Positions 1 to 12,300 of a stretch of DNA of 64,000 nucleotides are shown here, piece by piece. Each line of letters starts with the position of its first letter. Positions within the stretch are counted from its first letter, which is position 1. The stretch spans positions 34,488,042 to 34,552,041 of the forward strand of contig CM060734.1 in the NCBI GenBank assembly GCA_030704615.1. Direction: 5' to 3'. The notes beneath the pieces are model-generated. The model saw only the letters and a list, made by a program, of their open reading frames with translations, was not told the origin of the DNA and did not search any database. The translations under genes and the position numbers were made by a program. The stretch comes from Takakia lepidozioides. Taxonomy: Eukaryota; Streptophyta; Takakiopsida; Takakiales; Takakiaceae.

Positions 1-3000
1 ATGGTGTCGGTGGATGGGCCCACTGCCCTTGTCAGGCTCACTTTATGCAAAAGTGACTCACTTATCTCCACACAGCCTAGTAGCCAGCGACCGGCAGACC
101 GGCTGCAAGCGGCGACCACCCGGAACACCTCATTATCATTGTCGGCCTGCCGCCCTGCATTTCCTATACTCTTCTGAGGTAGGTACCTACTTCCTCTTTA
201 TTTCACTGTGTTGTACTGAGTACACACTACCCACCTCCCTAGCCAAGTAGGTGTACTGTCTGACGTGTTTTACCTACCCTCTACACAAGATTCCCCTATG
301 TCTACACCTAGGATCATCCTCATGCCTCCATTCATTCATCCACTCGAAGGTGACTCTGTCTACGAATGGTTCTGTAGAATCTGACTCCGTAGTGTTTTAT
401 AGGTAGTCCAGATTTCGACTTGGGAAAATGGGTCCGACAGCTACTTGTACAAAGGAATTATGGTGGATAAAATCCGGAATTTTGGCCAAAAAGCGGCGGT
501 ACCTAGTTGCCAGCGTGGACCAGTTAAACGTGCCTCCTGGTATTTAGCAACTTTCCTGACCCTGCCAGCTCGATATTCTCGCCACATGGGCACTGGGTAG
601 AATTCAAATGTGGCACCGCCTGCGATTCGGAAAAAATGAAAACCAAAACAGGCGTCCGCTACGTACTGCACGAACAAATGATATTTCTGGATGATTCTGC
701 AATCAAGCCTCTCGTGCACCCCTTGGAGACACGTGTGAGACACCACACGTGTAGCGGCCATTGCGCACACGTTCGAGTGGCCCAGGAGCGCCACCGCACT
801 TCCCACAATTCTGTTGACGCGTCCCTCCCTCCACGTTTCACGCCGCCGCGCCGTTGGATCCTCCTGTGGCTGCATTACGTCGATAAATTAGAAATACGTT
901 GGTATATATACATATTGAGTTGAGGCCATGTATGTACGTATTTACTAACCCTGCCATGCTCATCATTTCTCTGAGACATACTGTCCCACATACTGTACGA
1001 ATTCGCGTGCGTAGCGGCTTTGATGGACAGTTACCGTGAGCATGACGCTCTGCGCGCGAGACTCATGATGATAACCCTGCCGCACGCCCATTCCAGGAGG
1101 GCCACGTGGAAAAATCAATACGATAGATCCGATGCCACCCAAAAAGTGCAGTTTTAGGTTTTGTTGTTTCTCGTCGATTATCGTCGTCGTCGTCCGGCAG
1201 CTATCGTCGTCGTTATCCGTCCGGAATCCAATCTTTGGGGACATGAATACCTAGTCTAGTGCTAGGTGGTAAATAATATCTTACAGTCGGAAATCCATGG
1301 ACGAATGAAATGCGCCAGCTTGCCTATCCAAGATTAGTTACTCATTTTTTCGGATTTGGGAATATTATAGAATTTAGAGATGGATAGGAAGGGCGGCAGG
1401 TGACTCATCATCAGCTACTTACCCACAGTCTAACCATACCCTAGAAATCTAACCTGCGGGGGTCGAACCCAGGCGGGACCGCCCGGAAAAGTGGGCGGAA
1501 TTAGTCAGCACCGCTGTGAGTGCTGGCGGGCGTGGGCCCCCGGTCATGATGGCGACTTTCCGAGAGCCAGCGCACACGTGCCAGATGGAGCTACTTTTTG
1601 CATGCAACTCTTTCGTTTGCATGCCCGAGTCCCGAGCTCGGGCCTCATTGAATGGTGAGCTTCCCCATTGCTCTCACCTCGGAGACTGGAGTGCCAGAAA
1701 AGAAAAAAGAATGATCGTATAGTGAGAGTCCATGTAAGCAAGGATTATAAGTTATTGTCTCTGTCATCTCTTTCCCCCGCCATCAATTCTCGTGAAGAGA
1801 CAAGCTGTTGGATCATTCAAGTTGCAGCTTCCCAATATGCGCTAGATATTTTTAGTGCACTTGTCCTGATTTCTAGTTTGTAGTGTGAATAGCTTGCCGA
1901 AGCTCTATTCATAGACAAGTAATGATTAGTGAATGGCCCACCATGCAGAGTTTTGTGCTGCGAGTACCTATACCGGTAGTAAGGAGTTCGATCTTATAAT
2001 GGCTACACTTGGACCCCTATATTATCTCGGTGGAGATCAAACTTGTTCCCAATCTCCAAATCTGATTTTATTAATGTACAATGTGTGGACAAATTTGCGC
2101 TTTTTCGGCCTTTACCTAGAAACAACAAGGGAGAAACTTGTTTACCACATATGGAGGAGCAGGGTGTACACAGTTGTGTTTTGTCTTTTCCTCGTTCCTC
2201 AAAAGAATCCCCTGAGCAAATTCAATCAGTTAGCTGGAGAGTTTTGAAGTGTAATAAAATAACCCACCACTGTCAGTAGAACTATCTCTGTGCGCGATTA
2301 GCTCAGCTCATGCTTCACCTGGCTGCAGTAAGTCTCATTTTCAAATCCATTACTGCTTCACTTCATACTAAACATCCTTGGGGTTATCTAGTGCCTACCA
2401 ATGGAGGACGAGGCAGGCTTGCTTCCTGCTTGTAAAGTTGCCCCACCGTCATGGTTGCACCACATGAAACCTTGTAAGCTGACTTACAAAAAGTGTAAGC
2501 AAATTGAACCCGGCGTCCATGGACCACACTCTCATGTAGAAGAAGCAAGTGCGTGGCATGGTGAGCAGCCATGGAAATGGGTTGGAGGGTCGTGGCCACA
2601 AGTCCAGGGTGTGTCTGACATACGCCCTCACTTTACGCTGGCGGTCCGTTCTTTTCACTGCACTTTGTGGTTTTTGTGGTTGGGAAGACTGCGTAATATT
2701 CATAGAAACCACCTTAGAATATGTGCGTGAGAGCAGGGTGACCATGTTCATGTAAGCAAGCTTGATCACTGAACACACACCCAGGCTCAGGGTAGAAGTT
2801 AGGTATGGTTGACCCAACCCTAGGAATAGGGTTGTAAAGTGTTTTGTTGCAGCTGCTATTGAAATGCAGTCAATCATTTTGGATCATGTGTGACAAGGCG
2901 GCATCCCTTTTTTCAACAAGAAATATCTTTTTGGATTTTGCCAACCTGATTGACATTCCTTAGTCTCTGATTTCTCTTCAACTAATTTTGGGTGCAAGCC

Positions 3001-3345
3001 AGCGTTTGCTGGCTCCTCTTTATTCGAAAGAGCAAACTACGGCTCAAATGTCAAAAATCGCTAAGCCCCTATTGTGAATAGTAGTGTAGAGTCTATCTTC
3101 ACACCCGTGCTGTCAATCTCAAAGCACGTAGATATTTGGCCGGGCCCACTCGACCATGGTCCATAAGCTGCTTGATATTATGATTCAGGGAAGAGTGGCC
3201 CATCTGTTCTGGTTTGACAAGTCTGCCAGTCTGCGACATAATTTAAAAACAATTCCGGTTTTTCCAATTCCGGTTTTCATTTCTTTCGTTTAAGAGTCAT
3301 ACATGTATGGCATGGGCATAATTAGTGGAAAACTTCCATAACTGA
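1..3345. other. Left flank without a recognisable gene
   Basis: I recognise no protein family, structural RNA or complete transposon here. The longest open frames (about 144 codons at 441-875 on the minus strand and 142 codons at 2449-2877 on the minus strand) show no known motif and overlap other frames, as expected by chance. The stretch may be old degraded repeat or intergenic DNA. Confidence 0.5.
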
Positions 3346-3356
3346 GATTCCTAAAA
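3346..3356. repeat. Left target-site duplication of MULE-1
   Basis: The 11 bases GATTCCTAAAA directly precede the left terminal inverted repeat. A near-identical copy, GATTCTAAAA (one base shorter), follows the right terminus at 15980-15989. Duplications of 9-11 bp are typical of Mutator-like elements. The single-base difference suggests an old insertion. Confidence 0.7.
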
Positions 3357-3760
3357 GCTCTCATTTTTTAATAATTGGGAGTTTATGTCGCGCATTTGGG
3401 ACAGGGCGCACATGCCCGCAGAGACGCGGGGTCGCCCTCCCCCGCCCCGCCCCCCCCACCTGCCAGCCGCGCAACGCGGTCGCAGCCCCACAAGCCGCCC
3501 GTGACCGTGCCCGCACGCCGCCCAGCCCGCCCCCGGACCGCGGCCCCGCCCGCCCGCCCCTCGCCGCTAGGTCCGCCCGCCATCGGGTCCCCAGTGGGTC
3601 TGCCCTTGCTGGGTCTGCCCAAGCTCGGTCTGCGCGGTCTGCAGCCCCAAGCAGCCCGATCCGCAGACCCAAATGCACCCCAGATGATGTGCCGCCCATC
3701 TCACCGTGATGTCCGCGCTGCTATCGGGCCCGCCCGGATTTAGGGCATGGCAGCCGCTGC
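3357..3760 (+). repeat. MULE-1 left terminal inverted repeat
   Basis: It begins GCTCTCATTTTTTAATAATT and runs through a very GC-rich block to a segment containing GGATTTAGGGCATGGCA. The reverse complement of 15620-15979 matches along the whole length, including the outermost AATAATTGGGAGTTTATGTC and the inner GGATTTAGGGCATG. Four GGTCTGC motifs lie between 3595 and 3645. Confidence 0.85.
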
Positions 3761-5118
3761 CAATCGTGGGCGAAGACTGTTTCATTGATCTTTTCCTCCT
3801 CTGGTTTGTTCTGCCAACGCGCTTCCGTCCTGCCAAGAACGTGCGTGTTGTCGTCCTTCACTTCCTCCACTTTTCCAGGTCGTATTGCAGGTGCTTTCGA
3901 GTGCGCGAAGGGGTACTGCAGTGTCTATGGTAGCGGCGTCGATGCCCAACCAGAAAGCTTTCTTATACGTCCACTGCGACAATGTCTTCAAACACCAAAA
4001 GATGGGCCATTTTCCTGCAAAGACCTTTACTGGAAGAACGAGAGTCGCTCTGGATACATGGGCTCTCAAGTGCGGGTCCGCACGGCTTGTATTCCCTGCA
4101 GAGAGTCCCGACTTTGTACTTGGAGAGGAGAGTAGAGAACGGGTGTTCCACCCATTTTACATAAATGTGCATGTTAACGCGAAGCCTGGACCGTGAAGAG
4201 CTTCAAGAGCTAACACATATCTAACCTCTGTCATGTCTGCACCAGATTCCCGCACTGTCTCTTTGTTCATGCCATGTGCTTGTGCTTGCCGGACATGTAC
4301 ATGCATGATATGTAGATAGGGTTTAGGCTGTCTTACCAGGCTTGCAGAACTCCATGGGTGTCGATGACATACGACCCTATCCAGGTATCAGTGTTGCTAT
4401 GGACCAGAGGACAAGCGCACCAACATTTGACTGTCACGGATCCTAAAGTCAAGCGAGGAGGTCGGACGTTTGGGGCTGGAAGGCAGTAATCCTCACAAAG
4501 GTCCAAGACGAAAGAAAAGCCAAATACGGCAGTCTTACAAGCATGGGGTCTCTGTTGTTTCAAAGTCTCGCAATGTTATCTTGCTCCAGACATTGGGGTC
4601 ATCACATATTATAACAACATGCAACATCTGGATGTGTCCGGAAAACCCTCTCATGGTGGATATGCTGAGTTCCAGTTCAGCCGATATGCTTATGCTCCAC
4701 ATATTAGCAAGGAGCTCAAAAAGTGGATCATGGAATGTTTGTCTCGAGGTCTTGAGTGTCGCCCAAGTCACGATTGAACACAAGGAGCACGTCATAGCCG
4801 AACAGTGCTTGGGAGACGCATGGACACGCAACGACTTTCTTCTCAAGCAATAGATGTCAATCTCGCTAAAAAACGAGCCTGGCAGACCTTCAAAAAAACG
4901 CTGATGACGCACAATCCCTTGCGTATGTGGAAAGATCAAAACCCGGACTCGGTCTTCTCTATCATGAGGAATCATTGGCACCCACATTTCAACATTTTTG
5001 ATGGAGATTTGACCTTCACCATTGGGATTCAGACTCCTTTGCAGCAGCAGAACATATTGGACTTGGGCCATGCGCGCATCGTAGCTTGCGACGCTACATT
5101 TGGAACTAACCATCACAA

Positions 5119-5473
5119 GGTCTGCCATGGACCCTCTCCATGGCCTTTTGCTAGCATGATAGCATACTACAATGGTCTCCCACTCTTGTGGTACATTGCT
5201 TATTCGTCCTCAATCCCGATAGACCTAACTATTGTAGACCTTGTCCCAGTACACCCTGTTCCAGCAGACCTTCCATTGCACTCTGTTTTAGGGCAAACCC
5301 TTTTGCGTGTTCACCTTTTTACAGTAGAACCTGTGCCTGTTCACCAAGTTGCAGTACCACCCTGTCGTGTTCACCAAGTTGCAATACACCATGTGTGTTT
5401 TCACCTATTGCAGTAAGACCCTGTGCCTGTCGGTACGACACTGGTCTGCTAATTACAAATTGTCATTTCATGC
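5119..5473 (+). repeat. Transposase intron 1 with short repeats
   Basis: The intron starts with GTCTGC after a lysine codon and ends TTCATGCAG before TTCCCCTTATAC. Its body (about 5220-5435) is made of degenerate 30-odd base units containing CCTGT and GTTCACCAAGTTGCA. The equivalent MULE-2 intron (60767-61009) is at the same codon but has unrelated filler. Confidence 0.7.
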
Positions 5474-5689
5474 AGTTCCCCTTATACACTTTGATGGTGT
5501 TCGACCAATGGTGAAAACGGAATCCCGGTTGCATACATTTGTCAGCACGCAATCGAACATCAGACCTTATCCCGTGGATGCTAGCATTGCGTGATGCCCT
5601 CCTTCAGGAAAAGCCCAACTGGCGGCCAATGCCTTCATTGTCGACGACACTGAAGCAGAAATCAATGCCATCCGGTATGCCACATCCTC

Positions 5690-5846
5690 ATCTGCCTATG
5701 GTCTGCCCTATGGTCTGATGTATGGTCCGCTGCAAGGTCTCCATGTCTCTGGTCTGGTATGCCACATCTCATTCTGCCCTATGGTTTGCCCTATGGTCCG
5801 CTCCAGGGTCTGCTATTGGTCTGCCCTGTTTAATCTCATGCTTGTG
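5690..5846 (+). repeat. Transposase intron 2 filled with GGTCTG micro-repeats
   Basis: Between the exon ending in codons EINAIR and the next exon, GGTCTGCC, GGTCTGAT, GGTCCGCT and close variants recur every 10-25 bases. The matching MULE-2 intron (61207-61675) holds a different motif, AGTCC(A/G)CTG, in the same position. Confidence 0.75.
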
Positions 5847-7174
5847 CAGTGCTGAATACGAATGCCTGGTTCAGGCACTTCTGACTTTGTGGCCGCATGT
5901 AGGTCTGTTTTCACATGAGTATGTATTTTCCTTTGCCTTTGGCATGTACGGAAGGCCTGGGTCAAGCAATCATGCCAGAAAATCAGTGATCCGGCATCCT
6001 CAAAACTGTTGGCAGATATGTGCGACCTTATGTACTGCAAAGGTGGACTGCAGAAAGAAGACAAAGCTGTGAAATGGGTTAAGAAAAAATTGAAGCAATG
6101 AAAAAAAATATCCGTCTGGTCAGTTGTTCCTCCACTTCATGTGTACTGGGTTCCCAAAATTGCTATGTGGTGTACTGCTGCCCGCAACATTCCACATGCA
6201 AGCCAAGATACTAATGCAGCATCGAGGCATACCACGGAACTTAAAGGCGAGACTTAATATGGGCAAAGGCAAAATGACCGGTCGAAGAGCCGATTGGCTC
6301 ATATGGGAGTTGACTGGGCGTGTACTGGTCCACTACTGGTACGGCATTCATCTGAAGAGGCATGGGTTTATTCGCAACGATAAACAGGAAAAGCACATTT
6401 CCAGTGCAATATGTGCAGCCCGTGACATACCTCTTTCACGTGTGACTTTGCCTGCAGCGCCTGGGCAGCCTGCTACGTGATCAGCTCCTCCGATCCGAAT
6501 ACACGTACACCGTGTTCAATCCAGAGTCGCAGTGGGCCTGCTGCACTTGCCCGTGGGCGCTAAAAGGCAATCTGTGCAAGCACCAGGTTTGGGTCATAAA
6601 GTTGCTAAAACCAGACCTGCAAGACGGTCTCATTGTAAGGACATGTGGTTCCCACTTCGGTACTGTTCACGGTGGGCTGAGAATTGGACGAACATGACGA
6701 CATGGCAGCATGCGACCTCGAAAGCGGTAACGTCCGTGCAAGCGCAACCCCGAACACGGCAGAGTCATTGCTCACGGCAGACCTGTCGGAAGCTATTTTG
6801 AAACGGGAGATAACCGACCTGCTTGACCTTGTACACAATGACGCATACCTTATACACCATTGCTTGTCTGCGGTGCGTGTTTGCCGAGGGCAGATGCAGG
6901 ACATCCTCGTCAAAAAAACTTCCGGCATGTTACACCCGGCTGCAGTACAAGCGTTCAATTGTGTAAAAGACAACAACAACATGTCATTGAAGAGGAAAAA
7001 GGATTTTGTGGAACATTTTCAAGCTCGGCGGAAAATGAAACTAAATGGGGGGAAACATGTGTCTGCCCTTCCCCCTATTAGCCATATTTACTCGACTCTG
7101 AGGCGGGTGTCTCATCGTCCAGAACTGAGAAAGATGGATCAATCTAACTAAGGAAAGGACCTGCAGTTGTCCAA

Positions 7175-8100
7175 TGCGGTAGATCAATTCTCACCTGCAG
7201 TAGACCAATTCGGTAGACCGTTATCGCAGACCACCTGCAGTAGACCAGATCGGCAGACCGTTATCGCATACCACCTGAAATAGACCAATTCGGCAGACCA
7301 TGATCGCACACCACCTGCAGTAGACCAGCACTGACTTGTAATAGACCAATGCGGCAGAGCATCTGCGACTCCCTTAATGTGCTTTTTAAAGGTTTTGATG
7401 AAGGAGACCGTGAAGTCAAAAAATGAGCCAAAGTGAACCTGTAAACGAACATAGTAGAGTAATGAAGCAAGCATAGTTCAATGAAGTAGACCAAAGACAG
7501 TACACTCGACTAACGATGGGACTGACTTGTGCCCCGCATTTAGCCGACCACCGAATTTAGTATACCACTATCTCAAAGAAGCAAACCAACAACCATGGTC
7601 CAAACTCAGTCCACTCATGGAGGTAGCAGACCAATAACATTAATTTAGTAGCAGACCACGTCGAGGAGTACTGCATACATCGACAGATCAATAACATCGG
7701 ACCAGCACACCACGTGGACCAGCACACTACTCAATACAAAACGTCGACCAGAAGTAGTAGCAGTAGACCACGACAACAGACTCATGAAATGTTCCACAGA
7801 CCATATGAAGCAGACCAATACAGTACAGGGGTAGCCCAAGACAGTACACTTGACTAACGATGGGACTGACTTGTGCCACCGAATTTGGTATACCACTATC
7901 TCATGTAGGAGACCAACAACCGTGGTCCAAACTAAGTCCACTCCGTGGATTTAGCAGACCAATCAGACCACGGCCAGGAGTACAGCATACATCGGTTCAC
8001 AAGCAGACCACGTGGAGCACTACTCAATACAAAACATCGACCAGAAATGTTTAGCAGTAGACCACGACAGCAGACTAATGAAATCATCCACAAAAGTTTA
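7175..8100. repeat. Spacer of TAGACC/CAGACC micro-repeats with a tandem duplication
   Basis: This non-coding stretch between transposase and protease contains many TAGACCA, CAGACCA and related copies, for example six between 7195 and 7330. A unit of about 300 bases is duplicated in tandem: 7487-7800 and 7835-8095 share GACAGTACACT, CTAACGATGGGACTGACTTG, TATACCACTATCTCA and CACTACTCAATACAAAAC in the same order with divergence. Confidence 0.7.
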
Positions 8101-8264
8101 CATCATATATAAAAAAAAACAGACCTGCACCATAGACCACATGACCGAGTTTGTGCAGGTTCACTGCCCGATTTGGCTCCACTTTCAACGCACATATCTC
8201 TGAGGGAAAAGCAATGTTGTAATTCTTTGAAAACGACCCACAGTTTGAGTGCAGTATTTCCACC

Positions 8265-9195
8265 GAGGACCTCAAATCGCTAGAGAAACAGGAATCCGAG
8301 GTTACAGACCAATTGCTTGAGTTGTGGTGTAGGTTTTATCAGAAGGATCTAGATGTCAAGACATATAATGATGTTGCTATTTTGCCGACGTGGTTTTGGA
8401 GTGTAGTGAAGATTCACTGGAGTGCAGGTCAGGAACGGGTTCGCTCGCAGGTGGAGCGCCACGGATTGACAGTGCATCGTATGGGGAAGGACCTGAAGAC
8501 CTGCAAGTACATACTGGTACCAATAGTTGATGGGTAAGTGCTCTGCGTTCGTGCGTACCACTGTTTCTTTGCCCTTTATCATTGGTCCACCATCACTGGT
8601 CTGCAACATTGGACTGCCCAGGTCTACCAGTCTGCTCAATGGGTCTGCCATTTTGATTTGCAGTTGTTCCCTTGTGCTGATGCGCCCTGCGTTGTGGCAG
8701 GTTTCATTGGAGTTTGGTGATTATTGACCGGGTGCTCCGCGTGTTCACTCATCTGAACTCAATCAAGGAGATGCATAAACCCGTGGAGATATTGCCATGG
8801 TTCGAAATGTGTATGGAGCATGTCTTGGCTTGGAGCGGCACACTACGTCATGGGATGAGGCCACTAGATTCAATTTTCATGTCCCTGAAGTGCCACAACA
8901 ACCCTTCTCTTGGGAATGTGGCTTTTACGTCATGACCTTTATCGAGGGGATCTACGACTGGTTGAAGGGCGATTGTGGCAAAGGACTTAGAGAGAGAGGA
9001 AAGCCGTTTATCTCAAAAAGGTTTACATTCCGCTATGCTTGCAGGCAACGCCTAAAGTGTGTTGAGTACATTTTGAAAGCACTAAGTATTATGGAGAATG
9101 TAGTTGTAGAAAGGCAGTTGTCATCTAGGAAGATTTTGAAAGTGTCAGACTCTTCCGAAGTCCGGGTTATTTCATCTAGGCCTGGCAATAAATGA
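8265..9195 (+). pseudogene. Ulp1-like (C48) cysteine protease carried by MULE-1
   Basis: Exon 1 (about 8265-8534) ends in KYILVPIVDG just before a GTAAGTG donor. The intron (8535-about 8700) ends TTGTGGCAG. Exon 2 opens in frame with the catalytic-histidine motif FHWSLVIIDR. A frameshift near 8850 moves the frame, after which PEVPQQPFSWECGFYVM supplies the Gln and catalytic Cys typical of SUMO proteases (Q-x(n)-CG). C48 enzymes cleave SUMO-like conjugates, and Ulp1-like genes are known cargo of some plant MULEs. The intron is again full of GGTCTGC-type repeats. Because of the frameshift I call it a pseudogene; a functional parent copy elsewhere is likely. Confidence 0.75.
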
Positions 9196-9199
9196 AAAT

Positions 9200-9343
9200 T
9201 CAGGCCAATGGAGCGGACGAACGACAGCCACATGTAACCCAGCAGACCCATGAAGCAGACCCATGAAGCAGACCCATACAACCTTTTTGCTGCAAACCCA
9301 TAGACTTGGTGTGTTCAGAGCATCGCAAGCAGACCAACGACAC
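9200..9343. repeat. Short CAGACCCATGAAG tandem
   Basis: Between the protease and the converging minus-strand gene there are three consecutive copies of GCAGACCCATGAA with variants (about 9243-9300). This is the same micro-repeat family as in the rest of MULE-1. Confidence 0.6.
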
Positions 9344-12300
9344 TTACTTTTGTTTGTTACGTAGCTCCGCAACTTCGCTCTCCACTTCCAAGCAGACCTT
9401 CCGGTCAGCACTCATGTATACTCCGGACTTCGGTTTTTTTGCAACGCCTTTGTGGGGGGAAATTGTTTTTAGCCTCAGGTCTGCCACGCCATCTGGTATG
9501 CGCTTCTTCCCAGCTCTATTTGGTGAAGCAGGTTCCTCCAACTTCTTTTCCAATGCAACAGCTGCCTCCTTCATACCCTCCCAGAGCTGGCTAGCTCGGC
9601 TTCGCAACAAAATTTTGTCCTGGGGTTTATTAACACTTTGTGGTCCCATTCTAGACGCTTCCTGCACTCCATGGATCGAACTGGCCCCTACGGTGGGGGT
9701 TATCACTACTGGTACACCCTTTGTGCTTGACCGCATGTTGAGCACCTGCGACAGACCACAAGCTGAGACCTCAGACGCCATAACCTTCACACGAATATCA
9801 GACCACAAAACATCAGCAATGACCACCCAAATGCACTGGGAAAAACAAATGGACTGTAAAAATGCAATGGAATCAGACATTTGTGGGCGCTGTGGGTGTC
9901 TGCAATTGCACCACTCCTGTGGCAGGTACATCTTCGACTACAGTGACCGGTTCCACAGAATGAGAAGGGACAGAAACATGTGCAAAGGTTTCGACAAGGT
10001 CTGATGAATGGTCTGCTATGGGGTCGAACATGCGGAGCACCCTATCAACGGATTGGTCTATTGCCAGTAGTGGGTCTACAGACGAGTCGGGGTCCACAAA
10101 AGTAAGCAGCAAAACGGCCAAAGATGCATCCTCATCTACAGTAGACCCTGCCTCTAACAGATGGGGAAGGTCACCGACCAAACTGTCACAGTCATAGTCC
10201 ATTGTTGCAATTGCAGAATTGGTCTGTACTATGGATAAATGAGCACTGACGCCTTCCCGGTTCTGTTCAGGCAGTGCTGTGTCAAAAGGTCTGGTGGCAA
10301 GGGTAAGGTCCACTACCATTCTCTGCTTCTCAGCAGATGTTGCAGTGGGGGGGAAAGGAATTGGTCCTCTCATTTTCGGCAACTCGTATGTGCCAGGGAG
10401 GATGGGCGTTGCTTCCTGGGTTATCGCCAGGTCTCCAGATGGTCTGATGTCCTGCACTAGCAAGGTCTGCTGATGTTGGAATGGTGAGGTGTTGGCGTCC
10501 ATACCTGTGTCGCAATGCACTCCTGCGGTGCATTTGTCAAGCAATGTACTAGCCAGGGTGTCCTCCGACAAGGTCTGATCTTCTTTCCTCTGCTCCAGCA
10601 AGGTCTGATCAGGTCTGCACTGGTTGAGAAATGTCTGCTCTGAGACGGTTTGGTGTGGTGTGGTGTGGTCTGGTATCCTCTGGTCTTTTGGGGTATGGTC
10701 TGTTGTGCACTCGTATCGTCTGGAGTCTTGCGTTGTGGTCTGGTCTTCTGTGGTCTGTTCTTGTCTTGTCTGGTGTGGGGTGGTCTGGTCTGGTCTTGTC
10801 TGGTCTTGTCGGGTCTGTTGTGGTGTGCTCTGGCCTGCATTGGTCTGCTCAGGTCTGATTTCCACTGTAGCGGTCTGCTTTGCCAAGGTGATGGGTGCCC
10901 GCTGATCTGGAAAGGTCTGCCCATGTCCGATCTAGAAGTTGTTATCTGCAAAGGTCTGCATAACCAAGGTCTCCCCGGTAATTTTGGGTAAGGTGTGCAA
11001 TGCCTCCACGAAAGTCTGTTTTGGCAACGAAAAGTTTTTGTCACCCACATTCTTTGGCTTGGGATCACTGGCAATCCAGTCGGGGGTCTGCTGTTCCTTG
11101 TTCTCCGTAATCCAGTTGGGGTTCTGCTGGTTGGCATGTCGGTACTTGGGATTTGGCTGGGAAGGGTCTGCTCGCTCCACAGTCTGCTCGCTGCGGGTCT
11201 CCTGGGTCTCCATGGGAGTTGGGTTCTGTGTGTCTGCTGTTGTACGAACTCCAATGAGCCTACACTTAACGGGTGACTCGACTCCAATATGGCCACGGAG
11301 GGCTCGTAGAAGCTGCCTTGTGCCATTGGCGTACTGGTCAAGAGCATTCCGAACAAGCTCGTCCTCTGGATCATACTCTGCAACATGTCACAAACACGTC
11401 AAAAACAAAGCACTCATCCCTGGTCTGCTAACAAACGGAAGAATACATGGGGGTTTGATTCACATGGGGCTCTGTTGGTTGTCATGGTTCATAAAGTCTG
11501 CTAGAAGGTCTTCGTTCGTGGTCAACGTCAAGGTCTATTCAAAAGGTCTGTTTAAAAGGTCTGTTCAAAAGGTCTGTGTAAAAGGTCTGTTTAAAAGGTC
11601 TGTTTAAAAGGTCGGTGTAAAAGGTCTGTTAACAAGGTCTGTAGGTTTGATGACATACCATGATCTAGGACTGTGGTCCACAGCCCAATATCTTTCATAA
11701 GCCGATCCATGAAGGCCTCGTCAAGCTCTCCCAGAGCTGCAACACGGTCCTCTGCTGGAAACCCGCTCCAAAGCACTTGGAAAGCATGTCGTTTGTTGAA
11801 TGCAATGTCGAAAACCGCACGCTCCTGCACAGTCACAACCACATCATGGCGTCTTGCGTGATACTTTCCCGAGCCTCTTCGCTTCCGTGCAGCAGGTCCA
11901 TCCGCAGATTGTGAAGGTCTTTTTTTAATTTGGTGTAAGACCTCGAAATTGCATCCATTGACGGCGGAGGAAACAATCTGCCATCTCCTCAAAAGGAGTC
12001 TCTGTCAAGCTCACTAAGTGCTTCGGACGAACACCAAATATTGGGTGGGCGATGGCCATGTGCCTTATCTCCAGTGGGCGTGGGTCGTGCATGAGAAAGA
12101 GCTGTGTGATAAGCAGTGGCTCGGTCTCCTCTGCCGGAAGCGCCACTCCATACTCATGGGCTTTGTCCAAAACACGGGTGGCCTCCTCCGCCGTGAACTC
12201 CATTGAGGAGTGCTGCGGAGCAAAGGTCCACCGGGAGGCGACGATGCGGTGAAGCTCATTGTACCAGTCCAGATGCCGATTGTTTTCCCCACAACGAAAC

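Larger units (their letters stand above)
3885..7151 (+). pseudogene. Mutator-like transposase of MULE-1, decayed
   Basis: The frames 3885-4196, 4470-4853, 4805-5118, 5474-5690, about 5850-6480 and 6512-7151 correspond in order to the MULE-2 transposase. Recognisable parts are the conserved stretch ending DATFGTN at about 5085-5110 (first catalytic Asp), FIVDDTEAE at about 5635 (second Asp), a CLWHVRKAW-like segment at about 5935, and a SWIM zinc finger at about 6530-6600 (C-x-C ... C-x-H, read as CTC and CKH). Two introns sit at the same sites as in MULE-2: 5119-5473 (after the lysine following DATFGTNHH) and about 5692-5846. The reading frame is broken by several indels and a stop right after FDQW. 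Transposase would bind the terminal repeats and cut the element out; here it is almost certainly inactive. Confidence 0.85.

Noticed and set aside
1455-1490. GGGGGTCGAACCCAGGCGGG resembles the T arm of a tRNA
   Set aside because: No acceptor stem, D arm or anticodon arm fits upstream, so it is at best a tRNA-derived repeat scrap.
2293-2312. GCGCGATTAGCTCAGCTC looks like the start of a tRNA gene
   Set aside because: The following 60 bases do not fold into the remaining arms and no T-loop sequence follows.
3360-3740. CpG-island promoter of a host gene
   Set aside because: The GC-rich block is the MULE-1 terminal inverted repeat and is mirrored at 15620-15979.
7175-8100. CRISPR-like array of regularly spaced TAGACC repeats
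   Set aside because: Repeats are only 6-8 bases, spacing is irregular, no cas gene exists and the genome is eukaryotic.
10624-10905. Plus-strand open frames with Trp/Val/Leu-rich translation that resemble membrane proteins
   Set aside because: They are the GGTCTG repeat read in the wrong frame; the minus strand is the one continuous with a larger gene.
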